From Bactrocera neohumeralis (taxonomy: Eukaryota > Arthropoda > Insecta > Diptera > Tephritidae): a stretch of DNA of 64,000 bases. A program made the translations under genes and the position numbers. The notes beneath the pieces were generated by a model that saw only the letters and a list, made by a program, of their open reading frames with translations, did not search any database and had not been told where the DNA came from. Location: contig NC_065922.1 of NCBI RefSeq assembly GCF_024586455.1, forward strand, positions 76,243,106 to 76,307,105. Direction: 5' to 3'. This document shows, piece after piece, positions 60,262-64,000 of this stretch (position 1 is the first letter of the stretch; each line of letters opens with the position of its first letter).

Positions 60262-60279
60262 GCGCCTTAATGTATGCCA
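60262..60279 (-). promoter_or_regulatory. Su(Hw)-like insulator motif (strong)
   Basis: Plus-strand GCGCCTTAATGTATGCCA reads TGGCATACATTAAGGCGC on the minus strand; it differs by one base from the site at 10248. Confidence 0.62.
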
Positions 60280-60289
60280 TAATTTATTG

Positions 60290-60304
60290 GCGCCCCAATG
60301 TATG
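60290..60304 (-). promoter_or_regulatory. Weak Su(Hw)-like motif
   Basis: Plus-strand GCGCCCCAATGTATG resembles the site at 10725 (GCGCCCAAATGTATGC). It lies only 28 bases from the strong copy, in the same orientation. Confidence 0.4.
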
Positions 60305-60321
60305 TGCAAGTGTGTGCAACA

Positions 60322-60338
60322 GCAATGCTTTTAGCGCC
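60322..60338 (+). promoter_or_regulatory. Weak Su(Hw)-like motif
   Basis: GCAATGCTTTTAGCGCC is consensus-like only if one base is inserted in the core and one G lost from GGCGC. Confidence 0.25.
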
Positions 60339-61299
60339 TTTCAAGAAGGCAGCGCGGCAGCAAATCTATTCGTTTTGCCAAATCGCGAAAAGTGCAGTCG
60401 CAAATAAATATACATCGCTACAGAAAATGTATATTTAAACTCACACTCATGCACTCACACACACGCAAATGAAGAGCAATGAAGTGGCAAATGCTTGGCG
60501 CATATGTGTGTGTGTGCTGTCTAAATTTATGCACACAAATAAATCGCACATTTGTTGGCGCTTTACACTTTTGCTTCGCTTTGCTCGGCATTGAACTCCG
60601 CTGGCTGCTCCCCTGCCACGCCGGCCACCCCAGCCGAGGCGCTGTATCGTCTTCCGGTCCGGCGCGTTTCGCCTTCGGTTTTGTCGGTTCCAATTCCTCG
60701 CCCAAAAGGAAGTGTCTTTTCACACTTTCTTGACATCGCATGCGTCCATGCTGCTCCGCACAGCTTTTACTCACTGCTTTATTATCGCACTTTTTTCCTC
60801 AGCTTTCTTTATTTTCGTTTTTCTTTTTTAACATTTCCTCACATTTGTTCTGCTCATGCTGCCGTAAAGTGAAATAAATTGCAATGCGCATTGCTTAACC
60901 CTTTTACAATGTATTTTATGTTTGCCAGCAAGTAAATTCGCTTCCTTTTAAATTCTTCACACACCCCTTTAAAAGCTTTTCGGCAGTCGCCGCGTCTTGC
61001 TGTCGACGCTAATGCGCTGGGCTGCGAAATTGTGGCCCCAACCATCGCTCTCAGCGCGTTCCGTTGCTGTTGTTGTTGTGTTTGGCTGAACTGTCACTTA
61101 AGTGTGAAAGCACATTTGTAAACTGTTTTGCTAAAATGGCTTAAAAGCAAATCTGTTTTACGATTTTGGCATTTCGGCAGTGAGCCAAGCGACCAAAAAG
61201 CCAATATTTATACACTCAAGCTGATTCTTTTAAAGATTATGAATGTGCAGCAGCAGCAAAAAAGTTTATAATGCGGCTGTAAGTGCTACACAAATATGC

Positions 61300-62750
61300 G
61301 AAGCTTTCATTTATTTAGATTTGCTTTAAAATAATAATAATTCCTTTGAGTTTCTTAAAAATGTGTTCGATAACAGTACATTTAATAATGATGGTAAAGA
61401 AGTACGATAACTCTGAGCTTTCATTGCTTAAGTTTTATTTCTTTAGTGAAAGCTCTGACGAATTCGCCTTTAATAAACCTAAATCTTTTCATATTGTGCC
61501 TCATAAATATAGTCACTTTTATACCATTTATATTACTTTCAAAGCTTTGTATGAAAGATTCAGTAAAGCTTTTAAGTTAAGCTTTCAGAATGAAAATTGG
61601 TATATGCTATTTACTAATATTTATGAAGGGGCTTTGCAAAACAAGAAAAAATGTGTACTTAAAATGATATTTACATAAGTATATTCCACAAAAGTGATAC
61701 AAAAATGTAAAAGCTTTGAGCTTTTATTGTTTAATTTAAATCTTTTTAATGAAAGCTCTAAGGAAAACACTTTCAATTAAATTTTTTCAATTTTAGCTTG
61801 ACTTCATTTATTTTATTATTCTTCTATTTCATTTAATTTCTATTAACTTAAAAAGCTTTCAGTAAGCTGAATATTTCTACATTTCTTTCAATTTTTAAAG
61901 TAATTTCAAGAAATAATAAACCTCTTAAATATTGTTGATAAAAGTGGAGCTTTCACTTTTTTATAAAAAAAAATTTAAAAACGTTTCAGCAAGCTTGAAA
62001 TAATGATTTTAGGTTGACAACTTTACTAGAACAGTCAATGAAGCTTTTATAAAACTTAATATGAAATTAGAGCATTCACTTTTTCAGATATAAAAAAACC
62101 AAAAACTTTCTTTAACTATGAAATATTCGCTAGAAATATCTTAAAGCTTTTGTATAATTTAATGTGAAGGTAGAGCTTTTACCATTTCAAAACAACAAAA
62201 AAAGCCAACAACTTTTTACCAGGTTTGAAATAATTCTTTTTTGGTAAAAGCCTCGCTAGAAAAGTCTATGAAACTTTTAAAAAATTTAATATAAATGTAG
62301 AACTTTCACTGTTTCAAAAATCCAAAAAGCTTTTCACCAAGTTTCATGTACTGTTTTTATAAAATTATTTTATAGAAATGTCTATGTAGCTTTCGTAAAA
62401 ATCTATATACATATGTATATATGTAAATGTCGAGCTTTTATTTAAAAAAAATTCAAAAATCTTTTGCCAAACTTCAAATAAAATATCTACGGTGAAAATT
62501 TCGATAGAAATGTTTATAGAGCTTTTATGACATTAGAACTTACACTTTTTCAAAAAAAGAAAATACATTTTAAACAATTTTATACAAAATTTGCAATAAT
62601 AGTTATGATTATAACTTTGATTTGAATGTCTATGCAGCTTTTTTAAAATTTATTATGAAATCAGAGCTTTCACTTTTTTCTGAAAACAAAAATTTAGCAA
62701 CGTTTCATCAAGTTTTTTCTTGTGATTAACTTTTACGTATCGACTAAACT
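61300..62750. repeat. AAGCTT-type tandem array, about 120-bp unit, about seven clear copies
   Basis: RGAGCTTTCACTTTTTC recurs near 61939, 62062, 62174, 62301, 62430, 62545 and 62664. Each copy is followed by AAAAACCAAAAA-CTTTTCACCAAGTTTGAAATAATN and GAAATGTCTATGAAGCTTTTATAAAATTTAATATGAA. The part before 61900 is more irregular, with the 110-codon frame 61346-61678 lying in it; that frame is Phe/Lys-rich, contains the same KAFKLSFQ-like AAGCTTT translations, and is not a gene. Confidence 0.85.
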
Positions 62751-62759
62751 TAAATAATT

Positions 62760-64000
62760 TGATTTAAGTACTTTGTAGCTGCCACAAAAGCTTTCCGGTT
62801 TCCACTCCGAGTAATCCCTACCCTAACGCACTTTGCTTTATGGTATCACCGCAATCAAAAGTCACTCAATACAATAAATGTGTTAAAATCGACACAACAA
62901 AGGAATCAAAGCAAACATTAACGGTAAAGGAAAGCTTAAATCGTTTGCCATTTTTGAGCATTTCTCCAGCACACATTTCCTACAACAACTACAAAAGACT
63001 TGTGCTTGACAATTTCCTCACGCTTTATTGTTGTTGCTGTTAGTCTGCAATCGTTCAAGCAACGAAAGCGGAGCAAAACAAAGCGAGTCACAACTTTAAT
63101 CGTTGACCGTGTCTATAGCCAAATGTCGTGTGCGTGTGTGTGTTTGCACGAGTGTGTGGTTAAGTGCCGCAGGGCCAGAAATCATTTAGTATGCGGCACA
63201 CGCAATAAAATGAAATTAAATTCAATAAATCATCGACAAACGAATGGCGCATATTTCATTAGCTGCGATTGAAAGAGTAAGAGAGGGAGAGTGGTAGGGA
63301 GAGGGAGCGCACACGGTTGTGAAACCATAAAGAAAGTTGACCTTTTCGTCGCACTCACTGATTTTTCGCATCGTTGCGCGACGTTTTGTTATTGCTATTG
63401 TAGTTGTGTTGTTATTACTTTCGTTTTTCTTCTCTCTTTGTTGTTGCCACAGCGCCAAATTAAACACATAAAAGGCAATCAAGTGGAATGAAATGCAAAC
63501 GTCGTAGGTGACCACTTTGCTGGCCAAACAAAAGGAATACCAACAACAACAACGACAAACTGCAAAAAATCTATAAATAAGCAAAGAAGTGGCGAAAGAA
63601 CGCAAGCACCGTTACACAATAATAAGCGACCACAAAGCGGCACTCGCCAATATGCCACAACCGGCGACGTGCAAATAAATCACAGCCGTTTGTTTGGCGG
63701 CCGTGCGGGGTATATTGGCACAGGCACTCGAGCGCGCTGAAGGTTGCGTATACGCCCGGTCGTTCGGCGCTCACTGCTCTACTTGGCGCTGCTGCCAGTC
63801 AGCATTTTTATTTATGGCCACGCCGATGTATTGGCAACAATTACCAATATTTTATTACTGTATTTGCTGCTTGTTGTCGTTGTTGTTGCGGCACTATAAC
63901 CTGCGGCGACTGCTTATTGGCAACAACTTTGTGTGCCTCTCGTCTACACATTTGTTCGGTGTTGACTCGGTCAGTGTTGAGACGCTGTCGTGGCCGTGTC
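62760..64000. other. Unique island running off the window end
   Basis: Non-repetitive DNA, GC-rich from 63640. GAGAGAGGGAGAG words at 63272-63308 could bind GAGA factor. CAACAACAAC lies at 63541. TTGCCAC is at 63444. GC-rich TTGGCAACAA words recur at 63829 and 63917. The 127-codon minus frame at 63222-63605 has no domain. Confidence 0.4.
63971..63976 (+). promoter_or_regulatory. Possible initiator (Inr) near window end
   Basis: TCAGTG fits the fly initiator TCAKTY except at its last base. It lies in GC-rich, CpG-containing DNA unlike the upstream desert. The bases where a downstream promoter element would lie are at or beyond the window end, and no TATA box is present. This is only a hint that a transcription unit may begin here. 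Confidence 0.2.

Larger units (their letters stand above)
59800..61290. other. Unique island with a Su(Hw)-like cluster
   Basis: GC-richer, non-repetitive DNA. 60560-60760 is particularly GC-rich and gives open frames on both strands (118 codons minus, 84 and 106 codons plus) that I cannot assign. TTGCCAC at 59854 and GTGGCAA at 60484. Four Su(Hw)-like sites lie at 60112-60338. Confidence 0.45.

Noticed and set aside
9699..60338. Alternative assignment of the GGCGC motif to CTCF
   Set aside because: Fly CTCF sites need an AGRKGGCGC-type core; here the bases before GGCGC are TWA/TTA and a conserved GCATAC lies upstream, which fits Su(Hw) better.
1..64000. CRISPR arrays, rRNA, prophage or bacterial operons
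   Set aside because: No regular identical repeats with unique spacers, no rRNA-like sequence and no dense coding; the sequence is eukaryotic non-coding DNA.

Overview
This window looks like intergenic or deep intronic DNA from a brachyceran fly, most likely a tephritid fruit fly (Bactrocera/Ceratitis type). The reasons are an AT-rich composition full of (CA)n, (CAA)n and TTG/TGC runs, decayed insect non-LTR retrotransposons, and a dispersed 'CAGTTTGTATGGCAGCTATA' type repeat that I know from tephritid and other fly genomes. No open reading frame is supported as a host protein-coding gene. The longest ones (up to 174 codons) are repeat- or microsatellite-derived, or lie in anonymous sequence with equally long frames on the other strand. 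I see no convincing tRNA, rRNA, CRISPR or bacterial-type feature.

The layout is a mosaic. Islands of non-repetitive, moderately GC-rich DNA (about 2.4-3.8, 6.6-7.7, 9.6-10.9, 12.5-14.7, 15.4-16.3, 20.1-21.4, 24.0-24.9, 26.3-27.2, 29.1-31.1, 33.0-34.7, 39.6-41.6, 43.7-45.4, 47.5-48.3, 49.4-50.0, 51.9-53.1, 55.1-55.5, 57.3-58.1, 59.8-61.3 and 62.8-64.0 kb) alternate with long, heavily diverged tandem arrays. Many arrays (11.2-12.0, 35.0-35.85, 41.9-42.8, 45.5-46.9, 53.2-54.8, 56.1-57.2, 58.1-59.8, 61.3-62.7 kb) are built around an AAAGCTTT or GAGCTTTCA core. Others have unrelated units (ATCATATGAT, AACTAGTT, GGAATGGAAC, a 235-bp CTTGA-rich unit, a TCAACY hexamer).

Four different non-LTR retrotransposon remnants are identifiable by translation: a Jockey-type ORF2 3' end (+, 1.1-1.9 kb), an RNase H-bearing element (-, 28.3-28.9 kb), an RTE-type C-terminus (-, 31.8-32.0 kb) and an R1-clade reverse transcriptase to C-terminus (-, 38.15-39.46 kb). 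All are frameshifted.

The most interesting signal is a recurrent motif of the form GCATACYTTWAGGCGC, found about 25 times (roughly 15 strong) in both orientations and only in the islands. It matches, from memory, the core plus downstream GC-rich module of the Drosophila Suppressor of Hairy-wing (Su(Hw)) insulator-protein site. Copies cluster at 9.70-10.74 kb (six), 13.47-13.87 kb (three), 29.11-29.45 kb (three) and 60.11-60.34 kb (four), with pairs at 2.4-2.9 and 44.9-45.1 kb. A second island-specific word, GTGGCAA/TTGCCAC, occurs at least 32 times. Together these suggest a regulatory or chromatin-organising domain rather than a coding one.
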